The notes: generated by a model not told the origin, from the sequence alone. Numbered from the stretch's first letter, positions 36,799 to 46,383 are shown. The stretch is 64,000 nucleotides of DNA from Kumtagia sp963829135 (GCA_963829135.1 CAWHHO010000008.1:937044-1001043), one strand, 5' to 3'. Numbers and translations are program-made.

Positions 36799-36802
36799 TC
36801 AT
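36779..36802 (-). other. Possible 7-codon leader ORF overlapping the SBP-like start
   Basis: Read on the minus strand, an ATG at 36802 sits 9 bases after GGGAGGAAG and encodes MNVTTRE then TGA (36779-36781). It overlaps the start of the SBP-like gene (36798) by 4 bases plus. The ribosome-binding site is better placed for this ATG than for the gene itself, so it may be a coupled leader peptide or a sign of a frameshift at the start. Confidence 0.3.
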
Positions 36803-36932
36803 GCCTGTCGACTTCCTCCCGGTTCGCATCGTCTTATCGCGCGACACGCGTCCTGAATCTCAGAGTACACTGCATTGAACTGGAACAAAATGCCAAAGCG
36901 CCGGGCGGCCCAGGGTGCGATTCTCGTGTGGT

Positions 36933-38300
36933 TCAAACGCCGACGACTGGCTCCGCTTCTGCGTACAATGCACCCAGCTGCGGATGGGCGAGTGGTGAGC
37001 CGAAAGTGATCCATTTCTCCATGAAATTCGGCGCGAAAATCTCATCGACGGCAATTGTCGCCGCTCCAACCAGTCCGGCGGAGCGCCCCATGCGGGAACG
37101 GACGATGGATATCTCCCGCGTGACCAGCGGTTGTGCGTGGCGGTAGATACCTTCGCGGATCGCTGCCAGGCAGATATCTCCGGTCTGCGCGAGTTCTCCG
37201 CCAATCACCACCATGGAGGGGTTCAGCAGATTGACGGCAGAGGCCAGCACAACGCCGATCAACCTCCCACACTGTGCAAGGAGATCGGAGGCGAATGGGT
37301 CCCCCAACCGGGAGACATTGCCGATATCAGAAACTGTCACCGTCCCCGTGCGCTCAAAGACCTCACTCAGCGGTCGACTGCGGCCATCGCGCGCCGCCCG
37401 CAGCCCTTCAAATGCAACGGCGTTGCAACCGGCTACGGTCTGGAGGCAGCCTACATTGCCGCAGCCGCAGATCTTGTCGTGGCCCTCGCCGAGGTAGATG
37501 TGGCCGAGTTGTCCAGCTGTGCCGTGAACGCCCAATTGTATCCGGCCGTCCAGCACCAGGCCCACGCCTATCTCGTTGCCAAGATCGACGAAGAGCATTT
37601 CCCGCCTGCTATCGCCATCGAGCGTTGTCACCTCCCCCATGGCTTCCATCTGGATGGCGCTGCGCACCCACATCGGGACCTTAAAGCGATGCATAAGCTT
37701 GCGAAACGGCAACACGTCGTTCCAGGGCACCATTGTGCCGACCTTCGGCATGCCGAGGCGCTGCGCTGCGGTGAGGCCCGCCGCGGCTTCAACGGCACCC
37801 GGTACGCCGAGACCTATCGCCCAAAGCGCGCCGCCATTTTGCGTAAGGAACCAGTCGAACAGCTCCTCCAGCCGCGCAAAGTTCGCCTCGGCCGAGGCAT
37901 TGGGGTCTAGGTCTTCGTAGTGCTCAAGGAGCAGTTGGCCCTTCAGGTCGGAAAGTCCGACGCCAACCGTGACGCCGTCGATATTGGCCACGAGCAGGCA
38001 GGCCGCTTCGGATCTGAAGCGGACGAGTCGCGGCGCTCGGCCGCCGATTGAGCGACCGATGCCGGCTTCATCAATCAGTCCAAATGACGAAAGCGTCGAC
38101 AAACGGTCCAGAACGACGGCGCGGCCAAGATTGGTTTCGCGCTCCAGATCGAGTCGCGTGAGCGGACCCTGGGCACGCAATATGTTGACGATCGAAACGA
38201 GGCTCTGCCGCTCAGATTCCTGGGCGCGGACGCGATCCGTTCCGGACATTTGCGGCTGCGCGGCGGCCACCGTTCTATCGGTTTTCGCGCTTGTTGGCAC
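36933..38300 (-). CDS. ROK family transcriptional regulator
   Basis: 455 residues. An N-terminal winged HTH (about residues 35-90: LVSIVNILRAQGPLTRLDLE, RETNLGRAVVLDRLSTL) is followed by a ROK sugar-kinase-like domain. The zinc motif is CGCGNVGCLQT, in which the usual Glu after GCL is Gln, and the DVNAAALGE catalytic region is replaced by SAIQMEAMGE without the catalytic Asp. This argues for a regulator and not a kinase, like NagC or XylR. It faces the same way as the SBP-like gene, and probably controls the sugar locus at 38-46 kb. Confidence 0.9.
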   Translation of the reverse strand: MPTSAKTDRTVAAAQPQMSGTDRVRAQESERQSLVSIVNILRAQGPLTRLDLERETNLGRAVVLDRLSTLSSFGLIDEAGIGRSIGGRAPRLVRFRSEAACLLVANIDGVTVGVGLSDLKGQLLLEHYEDLDPNASAEANFARLEELFDWFLTQNGGALWAIGLGVPGAVEAAAGLTAAQRLGMPKVGTMVPWNDVLPFRKLMHRFKVPMWVRSAIQMEAMGEVTTLDGDSRREMLFVDLGNEIGVGLVLDGRIQLGVHGTAGQLGHIYLGEGHDKICGCGNVGCLQTVAGCNAVAFEGLRAARDGRSRPLSEVFERTGTVTVSDIGNVSRLGDPFASDLLAQCGRLIGVVLASAVNLLNPSMVVIGGELAQTGDICLAAIREGIYRHAQPLVTREISIVRSRMGRSAGLVGAATIAVDEIFAPNFMEKWITFGSPLAHPQLGALYAEAEPVVGV

Positions 38301-38320
38301 CTATCAGAATTCCTTCGGAC

Positions 38321-38794
38321 CTAGGGTTGCATGGTACGGGCGAGGCAGCAATCGGCCGGCAACACGGCTGCGAACGCGAACCCGTCGGACATCGACACTG
38401 AAAGTCGCCGAAATACCATCACGTCCAGAAATAGCAAACGACGAAACAAGGGTCTCTTTCGGACATTACGAGAGTCGATAAATGACAGCGCGGATACATT
38501 GGTTTCACAACCTTTTCCAGGCGCGCCAGGAAGAAAGTATGACCGGATCGCCGCTTCGATGAAAGCGAGGCCAGCCACGCCATCATTGATGATCGCCATT
38601 GGAGATCCACCTACACTTCGACTGGCGCGCTCTGCGATGACGTCCTCCGCGGCGTCGGCGTAAAGGTTGCCGCAAGCCTCAAGGTAGCCCTGGGGATGAC
38701 CGGCGGGCACGCCGCAATGATTGCCGACTCCTTCGCCCCCGCCAACCATGCCGAGCCTGATACGACCCTGCCGATCGGTGCAGCGTTTGCTCAT
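38321..38794 (-). pseudogene. Gfo/Idh/MocA oxidoreductase remnant with internal deletion
   Basis: The frame starts at ATG 38794, overlapping the GMC stop by four bases, with GRIRLGMVGGGEG, the N-terminal dinucleotide-binding strand of the Gfo/Idh/MocA family. It then jumps to AGHPQGYLEACGNLYADAAE and GVAGLAFIEAAI, which is the C-terminus of the same family. About 280 central residues are missing, including the catalytic EKP region. After about 38530 the frame continues as unrelated sequence to 38321. The gene is dead but shows that the intact operon once ended with a sugar oxidoreductase. Confidence 0.7.
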
Positions 38795-40432
38795 GCAGGG
38801 CGGCCGCGTTCTGCAATGATCTTGTCGGCAACGCGCCATGCGTTGGCCATGATAGTGAGCGTTGGGTTTGCCCCCGTGCCTGTCGGGAAGGGCGACCCAT
38901 CCACGACATACAGGTTGTTGACCTCGTGCGCCTGGCACCAGCGGTTCAACACTGAGGAGGCCGGATCGTCGCCCATGCGCGCCGTGCCGTGCTGATGCGA
39001 GCAGTTTCCGGTGACACGCGTTGCGTACACCTTGCCAATGGTCTTCGCGCCGCTGGCTTCGAGAATCTCGGCACCCCGGTCGATCAGATAATGGCCTTGG
39101 GCGATGTCGTTCTCGTGCGCCTTTAGCGTCACCCTGGCCACAGGCAGGCCCCAGGCGTCGCTAACGTTGTCGTCCAGGTCCACGCGGTTGTCGTGCTGCG
39201 GCATGTCGTGCAGCACCATGGCGACCGCCAATGAATGGCTGAACTGCTCGCGATCGATCTTTTTGGCTTCGGCGCCCCATGACGGCGCCCCCGGCAGATG
39301 CCAGTTGATCGGCAACGGAATGCCCACACCGGCCACAGCGATGTGACCGCCCGAGACGAAGCGCCGCGAGGCATCGTGCTCATAGTGCTGGAACGTCGAA
39401 GCGCTGACGTAGCCACCGCCGGCCCAAGCGTAGATGGGGTCTTCATAGGTTCCGACCGCGGCGGAATATTCGTGGAAGGTCACATTGCGGCCCACGAGGT
39501 CGCTGCCGTTCGCTAATCCGTTCTGGAATTTTCCGGATCTCGAGAGAAGCAGCAGCCGGGCGGTCTCCATGGCGCCGCACGCGAGAATGAACAGGTCGGC
39601 TTCCTGGCTCACTGTGGCGCCGTCGGCATCCTGGTAGACCGCGGCCTTGATCCGCCCCTGTCCATCCAGTATCAACTCGCGAACATAACAATCGGGACGA
39701 AGCTCGAAATTGCCAGTCGCCACGGCGTCCGGAACGAAGACGTTGAGGGCGGAAGACCGTGTGCCGGTCGGATCGCCGTGCTGCTGAGCGAATGCGCTGA
39801 CGACCGTGGCCCTGCGACCGTTGAAGGGGCGCGAGAGCGCTGCCTGCGGGGTCGGGAATGAATTCCAACCTAAAGCACTGCAGCCTTGATGGAACTTCTG
39901 AGCGTAGCGCGACATCGGCATAGGCGGGCACGGATAGCCGCCTGAACGTGGACCCTCGAATTTATTGGCACCGGGATCGCCTGAGACGCCGAACGCCCAC
40001 TCCACCTTGAGGTAGTAAGGTTCCAGTTCGTCATAAGTGATCGGCCAGTCGGCCAGCGTCGTGCCGGGCAGATCTCCGGCGATGGTGCGTAGGCGGAAGT
40101 CGTTCGGTGTGAAGCGCGGCAACCAGCCTTGCCAGTGGACCGTGCCGCCGCCCACCATCTGCGGTACCGGGACAAAAATTTTCCAGCCGCACCGCACCGC
40201 CTTCGCTCTCGCGCCACGTGCGCGGGTTGAGCAATGGATCGGGCCAGAGGTTGTAGCGGTTGATGTTGGCGAGTTCGTCGCCGCCGAAACTCTCCTTCTT
40301 GCGCCACGGTCCCTTCTCCAGCGCCACAACCTTGACGCCAGCTTCACACAGCACCTTGGCAGCAGCGGCGCCAGAAGCGCCAGCGCCGATAATTACCACA
40401 TCGGTCTTGCCAGGCTTGCTAGAGGCCATCAT
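38791..40432 (-). pseudogene. GMC-type flavin sugar dehydrogenase, single-base frameshift in a homopolymer
   Basis: FAD-dependent GMC oxidoreductase of about 546 residues when repaired. The N-terminal frame (start 40432 or 40429) shows the FAD motif DVVIIGAGASGAAAAKVL, then runs off at RLENFCPGT. The other frame continues QMVGGGTVHWQGWLPRF and ends with HQHGTARMGDDPASS and GSPFPTGTGANPTLTIMANA. Deleting one base in the A5 run at 40174-40178 joins the two as RLENFVPVPQMVGGG. Its small subunit precedes it with a 14-base overlap. Membership is close to glucoside 3-dehydrogenase and gluconate/sorbosone dehydrogenases. The homopolymer site makes a sequencing error plausible. Confidence 0.85.
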
Positions 40433-41078
40433 GATACTCCTTAACCTTCTCGGCTTCGCCCGGAGCGAAATACTGCAGAGTGGTGTAGCGGCCGCTGTGG
40501 ACCTCGCTCAGCGATGTCGGCCCTGGAAAACCGATGACATCCCAGCCAGCCCTGTCCCGGTTTCCGCCGTAGATCGGATCGGCATAAAAGCCCTGCCGTG
40601 TGTGGGTTATCAGCAGCGGGAAGAAATCCAGGTCGACCTCCGTCGACGTCTGCTGTAGGGCCGGTCCGCCTGGCTCGGATTCGCCCAATGTTTCGCCGGG
40701 AGCCCGCGCGGGCGCTGCGCCAGAGCCCGCTTTCTCGATCGCCTTGAGGATCTCGTCCTGCTGCGCGGGGAGAAGACCGATGAACTCGACATCGAAACCG
40801 GCGCGCGACCGCTCATCAAGGTCCGCTATGCCTTCGAGGTAGCGGGCCTGCATGATCTCGATGCGGCGCATCCAGGCTTCCGCCGGGCGGCCTTCGAGCG
40901 TCTCGAAGCCGGAGCCGTCCGGCTTGGCGAAGATAAAATCGATACCAGACAGATAGCGGTCGAGGAAGTCGATGCAGCCAGCTTCCCGCGCGCCGGGCGT
41001 GTCGTCGGTCGGGATGATGCGGGCCATCGCGGCTTCGATAGTGGCCCGCTGATGGGCGTCGAAGAATGTATTCGGCAT
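40419..41078 (-). CDS. Gluconate 2-dehydrogenase subunit 3 family protein
   Basis: 219-residue small subunit that partners GMC sugar dehydrogenases. Family traits are TIEAAMARIIPTDDTPGARE and GCIDFLDRYLSG near the N-terminus, and YADPIYGGNRDRAGWDVIGF near the C-terminus. Unlike many homologues there is no twin-arginine signal, so this complex should be cytosolic. It lies 45 bases after the RbsC gene and overlaps the start of the GMC gene. No cytochrome c subunit is found nearby. Confidence 0.88.
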   Translation of the reverse strand: MPNTFFDAHQRATIEAAMARIIPTDDTPGAREAGCIDFLDRYLSGIDFIFAKPDGSGFETLEGRPAEAWMRRIEIMQARYLEGIADLDERSRAGFDVEFIGLLPAQQDEILKAIEKAGSGAAPARAPGETLGESEPGGPALQQTSTEVDLDFFPLLITHTRQGFYADPIYGGNRDRAGWDVIGFPGPTSLSEVHSGRYTTLQYFAPGEAEKVKEYHDGL

Positions 41079-41123
41079 GAGGGTGCCTCGAATTGCGTTT
41101 GACCTGAGCAGTCCGCTTTGAAA

Positions 41124-42080
41124 TTACCGCTTGCGCGTCTGGCTGATTGCCACGGCAATGATAATGATGGCGCCGCGCGCGATGAGCTGCTGCGAGAATT
41201 CGAGCCCCATCAGCACGAGGCCGTTGTTGATCAAGCCGATCATCAGCGCGCCCATAATCGACCCGACGACGGTGCCCGCGCCGCCGAACAGACTGGTGCC
41301 GCCGAGCACCGCCGCAGCAATCACCGACAATTCGTCGCCTTCGCCGAACTGGAAGCGGCCCGAATGCAGGCGGCCGGCGTAGAGCATCCCGGCTAGAGCC
41401 GCCGCAACCGAAGACAGCATCAGGACGCGGAACTTGATCGACGCCGTGTCGATGCCGGAGTAGCGAGCCGAAGTCTCGTTGCCGCCAGTGGCGAGCACGC
41501 GTCGGCCGAATGTGGTTCGGCGCAGGACGATGTGCCCGGCGATTCCGATGATCGCCACCCAGATCAGCAGACTCGGCACCGGCCCGAGATTACCGGCTCC
41601 AAACACAGACGAATAGGTCTTGTTGATGATCGGGATGGCTGCCGTCGCCGAGATCCACATGGCGACGCCCTTCGCGATTCCCATCATGGCGAGCGTCGTC
41701 AGAAAGGACGGAATGCCGACTCCCGTGGTCAGCCAGCCATTGACGGCGCCGACGATGACGCCCGTGCCGAGCCCGCATAGGATACCGCCGGGCAAGCCGA
41801 ACTGGTCAATTCCCATCGCGGTCGCCACCGAGGCTAGACCGGCGACGGCGCCGACCGAGAGGTCGATTTCACCGGTCGAGAGCACGAACGTCATCGTTAC
41901 CGACATCACGGCGATGATCGCGGTCTGGCGGATGATGTTGAGCAGGTTGTTGGGATCCAGAAAGCCCTTTTCCCCAAGCGTCGCGGCAAACACGAGAAAT
42001 ATGACCACGAAGCCGATGTAAATGATGTAGTCGCGCCAGTTTGCGAGCGCTGACAGGTTTCCTGGACGTGGCTGCGGCAT
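41124..42080 (-). CDS. Ribose/sugar ABC transporter permease (RbsC type)
   Basis: 318-residue inner-membrane permease of the CUT2 class with about eight to ten helices. The signature GEIDLSVGAVAGLASVATA, the GIPSFLTTLAMMGIAKGVA region and ATGGNETSARYSGID are clear. It follows the RbsA ATPase by three bases. As in other CUT2 systems, it acts as a homodimer. Confidence 0.93.
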   Translation of the reverse strand: MPQPRPGNLSALANWRDYIIYIGFVVIFLVFAATLGEKGFLDPNNLLNIIRQTAIIAVMSVTMTFVLSTGEIDLSVGAVAGLASVATAMGIDQFGLPGGILCGLGTGVIVGAVNGWLTTGVGIPSFLTTLAMMGIAKGVAMWISATAAIPIINKTYSSVFGAGNLGPVPSLLIWVAIIGIAGHIVLRRTTFGRRVLATGGNETSARYSGIDTASIKFRVLMLSSVAAALAGMLYAGRLHSGRFQFGEGDELSVIAAAVLGGTSLFGGAGTVVGSIMGALMIGLINNGLVLMGLEFSQQLIARGAIIIIAVAISQTRKR

Positions 42081-42083
42081 CGG

Positions 42084-43646
42084 TCATTGGTTAGCTCCCC
42101 GGGCTTCCTGCATGAATTTGTTGAGCCGCTGCTCGGCGTGTTGAAGACTGTCGACGCTGTCGGCGGCCTGCGCATCGTCGAGGTCGTGACGCGGGATGTC
42201 GCGGACGATGCGGCCTTCCGACATCACCAGGATGCGGTCGCAGGCAGCGAGCAATTCCTGCAGCTCGGATGACAGCACAAGGATCGCCTTGCCCGCCTTG
42301 GCGAGATTGCGGATCAGTGTGACAATCTCCGACTTCGACCCGATGTCGATGCCGGCTGTCGGTTCGTCGAGAATCAGCACGTCGGGTTCGGTTGCGAGCC
42401 ATTTGGCTATGACTACCTTCTGTGCGTTGCCGCCTGACAGCGAGCGCATTAGTGCTCTGCGCCCGTCGGCCTTGATGCGCAGCCTCTGGATCGAGCTGTC
42501 GGCAAGTGACGCCGACTTGCCGAAATCGATCCAACCACTGCGCGAGAGGCGGTCGAGATTCGGCAAATCGATGTTGGTCTGGACGGAATGGAATGCGACG
42601 AAACCCTGACGCGCCCGATCCTCGGGCACCAGCGCAATACCTGCGCGGATTGCGTCCTGCGCTTTGCCGATTGAGACCGGCTTGCCCTTGACGCGGATCT
42701 CGCCCGCGGTCATCGGCTGGACGCCCGCGAGCACGCGCGCCAGCGACGAGCGGCCGCTCCCAAGCAGGCCGGCGACTCCCACCACCTCGCCGCTACGCAG
42801 TTCGAGATCAATACCGACGGGCTTGATCGCGCCTGAAACGCCGCGCGCTTCAAGGAGCGCCTCGCCGACCGACGCCGCTTCGCGCACCACGTCCGAGAAA
42901 CCGCGCGAGCGCCGGCCAATGATATGCGCGATCATCGATTCCAGCGTGAACTCCGACATCTGCGCAGTGATGATATGTTTCCCGTCGCGCAGGATGGTGG
43001 CGCGATCCGCGATTCGGAAAATCTCGTCCATGCGATGCGATACGTAAACGACCGCGACGCCCTGGCTCCTCAACTGACGGACATAATCGAAGAGGCGTTC
43101 GACCTCGTTCTGGGAAAGCGCCGTGGTTGGCTCGTCGAGCACGAGTACCTTGCAGGGTTGCGATGTCGCTTTGACGATTTCGGTCAGTTGCCGGTGACCC
43201 GCGGGAATGTCGGCGACCTTCGCTGTCGGGTCGATGTCAACGCCCATCCGGGAGAACAGTTTGCGGGCCTCGGCGACCGCCGTTGCGTCATCGATCAGGC
43301 CGGCTCCATCTTTTATCTCGCGGTTGAGGAACACGTTCTGGGCTACTGTCAGCGTCGGCACCAGGCTCATCTCCTGGAACGCCATAGCGACGCCGGCCTT
43401 GCGCGAGGCGTCAGCAGTAAAGGTCGTGAGCGGGGTGCCTCCGATCTCGATGCTGCCGGAGGTCGGTGGCTGCACGCCACGCAGGATCTTGAGGATGGTC
43501 GATTTACCCGCGCCGTTCTCGCCGAGCAGTGCGTGGACCTCGCCCGGAAGGACGTCAAGATGCACGTCATCCAAGGCACGGACACCGCCGAAGCGCATGT
43601 GGACGTTGCGCATGCGCACGGCCTCAGCGGCATTGATCGTGTTCAT
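42084..43646 (-). CDS. Ribose/sugar ABC transporter ATPase (RbsA type)
   Basis: About 520 residues with two fused ATPase domains, as typical of CUT2 sugar importers. Domain 1 has Walker A GENGAGKST and signature near IPAGHRQLTEIVKA; domain 2 has GLLGSGRSS (degenerate Walker A) and MRSLSGGNAQKVVIAKWLA with Walker B VLILDEPTAGIDIGSK. Start ATG 43646 is chosen; the frame is open upstream to 43706 only as leader. Confidence 0.94.
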   Translation of the reverse strand: MNTINAAEAVRMRNVHMRFGGVRALDDVHLDVLPGEVHALLGENGAGKSTILKILRGVQPPTSGSIEIGGTPLTTFTADASRKAGVAMAFQEMSLVPTLTVAQNVFLNREIKDGAGLIDDATAVAEARKLFSRMGVDIDPTAKVADIPAGHRQLTEIVKATSQPCKVLVLDEPTTALSQNEVERLFDYVRQLRSQGVAVVYVSHRMDEIFRIADRATILRDGKHIITAQMSEFTLESMIAHIIGRRSRGFSDVVREAASVGEALLEARGVSGAIKPVGIDLELRSGEVVGVAGLLGSGRSSLARVLAGVQPMTAGEIRVKGKPVSIGKAQDAIRAGIALVPEDRARQGFVAFHSVQTNIDLPNLDRLSRSGWIDFGKSASLADSSIQRLRIKADGRRALMRSLSGGNAQKVVIAKWLATEPDVLILDEPTAGIDIGSKSEIVTLIRNLAKAGKAILVLSSELQELLAACDRILVMSEGRIVRDIPRHDLDDAQAADSVDSLQHAEQRLNKFMQEARGANQ

Positions 43647-43730
43647 CGCAAGGCATCCCGAAAACGGTTGAGGGACTGCTTCCGCGAGAGCCAGATGGCG
43701 GCCCACGCCACCATCCGGCTCTCGGGCATC

Positions 43731-44855
43731 TTACTGCATGCTCTGCGTAATCTTATCGGTCACCGGCTTGTGGTAGACCTGCTGCCAGGCGTCGGCCAGG
43801 TTCGCCTTGGTCACCGGCAGCGCCGGCAGTGCGACATAGGCCGGCGCCGCTTTGCCGAGCAGGCCGTAACCCGCAAGCATCGCCTCGGTCACGCCTTGGT
43901 CATAAGGGCGCTGCGCCGACAAGCCCTTGACCGGGCCGTCGCTGGCCATGTTGATCGCAACGTTCTCGCCGAGATCGCAGTTGACGATAACAAGATCCTC
44001 GCGTCCGTTCGTAAGCGCGGCCGAGATGACGCCTTCGGCAGGTACATCCCATACCGCCCAGATACCCTTGATGCTAGGATTGGAGACCAGCAACGCGCCC
44101 GCCGCCTTTTCAGCGTCCCCCGCGAAGTCTGGTCCGCCGATACCTTGCTCGGCGACGATCTTGATATCCGGATAGTTCTCCGCGAGCGTCTTCTTGACTG
44201 CGTCATAGCGCTGTTTGGTCACGAAGAAATCGGCGGCATGGAACACCAAGCCGACATCGCCCTTGCCGCCGAGCGCCTGCGCCAGGAGATGCGCGGTCGC
44301 GACACCGTTGCCGTAGTTGTCAGCGGAAACCGCACTAATATAGTCCGTGCCGGCCTTGAAGCCCGACGGAACGTTATCCATAAACACCAGCTTGGCTCCG
44401 GCAGCAGATGCAGCCTTGTAGGCGGCCGCGGTTGCGACCGGGTCGGTCGGAATCGAGACGATGACGTTCGGCTTCTGCGCCATTACGGTCTCAAGGTCCG
44501 AGACTTGCTTGTCGGGCTTGAAGCCCGCATCGGTTGTGGCAACGACCTCGATCCCCATCTTCTCGAACTGCGCCTTCAAGCCCTCGATCTGCGCCTGGCT
44601 CCAGTCGTTGCCGGCGTAGTGCATGACGATGGCCGCTTTGGCTTTCATAGCCTTGATCTTGGCGAGTTCCTCGTCGGTAAGCGAGACGGTCGAGGCAGCT
44701 TCCGGCTTCTCGCCGTTCGGGCCGAGGCTAAGCACCGTCTTGCCGATATCGGCCAAGGCTTGTGCCGGGTCCTGGGCAAAGGCGCTGTGAGTCGAGAAGC
44801 CGAGGCCGAGTGCCATGCAAAGGGCCGTCGACTGAAGCAAGGTTTTCATGCGCAT
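43731..44855 (-). CDS. Sugar ABC transporter periplasmic binding protein
   Basis: 374 residues, type 1 periplasmic binding fold. The N-terminus MRMKTLLQSTALCMALGLGF followed by SAFAQ is a classic Sec signal peptide. Ligand-facing segments include VSIPTDPVATAAAYKAASAA, SAVSADNYGNGVATAHLLAQ and GIWAVWDVPAEGVI. It precedes RbsA and RbsC, so the three form a complete importer. The length and the repeated pattern match the signal-less paralogue at 35737-36798. Confidence 0.93.
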   Translation of the reverse strand: MRMKTLLQSTALCMALGLGFSTHSAFAQDPAQALADIGKTVLSLGPNGEKPEAASTVSLTDEELAKIKAMKAKAAIVMHYAGNDWSQAQIEGLKAQFEKMGIEVVATTDAGFKPDKQVSDLETVMAQKPNVIVSIPTDPVATAAAYKAASAAGAKLVFMDNVPSGFKAGTDYISAVSADNYGNGVATAHLLAQALGGKGDVGLVFHAADFFVTKQRYDAVKKTLAENYPDIKIVAEQGIGGPDFAGDAEKAAGALLVSNPSIKGIWAVWDVPAEGVISAALTNGREDLVIVNCDLGENVAINMASDGPVKGLSAQRPYDQGVTEAMLAGYGLLGKAAPAYVALPALPVTKANLADAWQQVYHKPVTDKITQSMQ

Positions 44856-44932
44856 TGTATCTTCTCCCTAGTTATGTGTGGTTCTCATTCCATCAAATGC
44901 CGCCGAAGTATCCGTCGCGGCCATGCAATTGG

Positions 44933-45766
44933 TCACGCTTTGGTCATCTCGCGGTTGACAAAGGCGAAGCTTTCGTGCGCGCCTGCGGCCGGGTCGGGCC
45001 AAGCGTCCAATTCGTTGCAAACCCAGCCTTCGTAGCCGATGTCCTTCAGCGCGCTGATCACTGCGGCGTTGTCGCAGTCGCCGCGTCCGACTGGCACAAA
45101 GGCGAATGGTTCTTTCTGCCAGCCTTTGAGGTGAACGTAGGAAATGCGTTCAGAGTGCTCCCGCACCATGTCGGCGACATCCCCGCCGGCCGCCGCCAGG
45201 TGCGCTGTATCGGGACAGAACCCGATTTCGGTTTTAGAGAAAATCTTGCGCACTTCGTCGGGCGTCTCGACGATCGTGGACAGGTGCGGATGATAGTGCG
45301 CCTTCAAACCACGCGCCTTCGCAAGCGCGGCTACCTTGTCCAAGGCGGAGGCTAGTGCGTCGTAATCGCTGTCGCGGGTGCCGTTAAAGCGCCGCGCACC
45401 CCCGCCGACGACGAGGTGCTCGGCGCCCAGCGCTTGGGCAGCATCCGCTGCCTTGCCGATACGCGCCAATTCCTCGTCGAGAATATCGGCAAAGATGAAG
45501 TTGCCGCCGCTGTACACTGACACGAGGGTTAGGCCGGCGGTCGACAGAATCGAGCTGATTTCGGCGAAACCGTCGACCTCGCCATCGAGAACGTTGCCGT
45601 CGAAGAATTCTATGCCACTGTAGCCGGCAGCCGCGATATCCCGTGCAGCGACGGCCATGTTGCCAAAGGTTCGGTAGGCAAGACGTGTGATCGACGTGAC
45701 CCCAACAGCATCGCCGCCGAGCGGACCCCAACAATTCGCGTGATACGCGAGCTTCCAGGCAGCCAT
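44933..45766 (-). CDS. Sugar phosphate isomerase/epimerase-like protein (AP endonuclease family 2 fold)
   Basis: About 277 residues, TIM barrel. Start ATG 45766 follows GGAGGAG. Metal-site residues are visible in context: SGIEFFDGNVL, GLKAHYHPHLSTIVET, IGFCPDTAHLAAAGGD and YVHLKGWQKEPFAFVPVGRG, closing with WVCNELDAWPDPAAGAHES. The family includes inosose dehydratase (IolE), 3-dehydro-sugar eliminases and hydroxypyruvate isomerase. Beside a GMC dehydrogenase, a 3-keto-sugar reaction is a reasonable guess. First gene of the operon. Confidence 0.85.
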   Translation of the reverse strand: MAAWKLAYHANCWGPLGGDAVGVTSITRLAYRTFGNMAVAARDIAAAGYSGIEFFDGNVLDGEVDGFAEISSILSTAGLTLVSVYSGGNFIFADILDEELARIGKAADAAQALGAEHLVVGGGARRFNGTRDSDYDALASALDKVAALAKARGLKAHYHPHLSTIVETPDEVRKIFSKTEIGFCPDTAHLAAAGGDVADMVREHSERISYVHLKGWQKEPFAFVPVGRGDCDNAAVISALKDIGYEGWVCNELDAWPDPAAGAHESFAFVNREMTKA

Positions 45767-45902
45767 TGGTCTCCTCCCGTGGCGGCTAAACGCATTCTGC
45801 ACTCTAATTCACTACTTAAGTCGATAAAAATCAAAAGTCAACATTCTTTTTGCTACGTGCAACAAAAGAATGTCCAAAGCGCACGGTGCAGAAGGCGCGC
45901 TG

Positions 45903-46290
45903 CTAGGCATCGCCGAGATCGAAGAAGCGTTTATTGACGCTGGTCAGCTGCGGGAAGGTCCCCGCACCGATGTCGTTGTCGTCATTATAGCCGATGACCG
46001 ACACAGTCACCTGGCACCCGCATGCCGGCTTCCAGAAGCCGCCCGATAGCATCAGCGGCCATGTAGTCATTACCGCAAAAAACTGCATCTAGGCGCCCGT
46101 CCCTGAGCAATTCAGACATTCCTGTGTACCCGCCTTGGATGCCAGACCAGGAGCGACAGCGATCGGTTCTTGATGGACCGGAACGGGGTGGGGAGCTACG
46201 TGCGCTGTACTGCAAGTCGGGATGTGCTTCCCGGCTTCGACAGAGCCAACATGTTCGATGTGTTTGGCACCGCCTAGCATGCACAAGTCC
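45903..46290 (-). pseudogene. LacI/PurR-type regulator remnant
   Basis: Two frames spell the C-terminal part of a LacI-type regulator: GGYTGMSELLRDGRLDAVFC, NDYMAADAIGRLLEAGMRVP, then after one extra base near 46005, VSVIGYNDDNDIGAGTFPQL and TSVNKRFFDLGDA to the stop at 45903. The upstream GGAKHIEHVGS may be the earlier effector-domain strand. The DNA-binding N-terminus is missing. It stands upstream of the isomerase/ABC/GMC operon in the same direction, so it was probably its repressor. Confidence 0.7.
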
Positions 46291-46383
46291 TGATGCTTGG
46301 AACATTACTTTGATACAGAGCAGACGCTGACCGATGGGTTTCGAAAGGCTTTTCAACCAACCCAGTGCCGATCGCGATGGGGT

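Noticed and set aside
42924..45035. A 703-codon plus-strand open frame
   Set aside because: Antisense to the ribose-type ATPase and binding protein genes, both with clear domain signatures.
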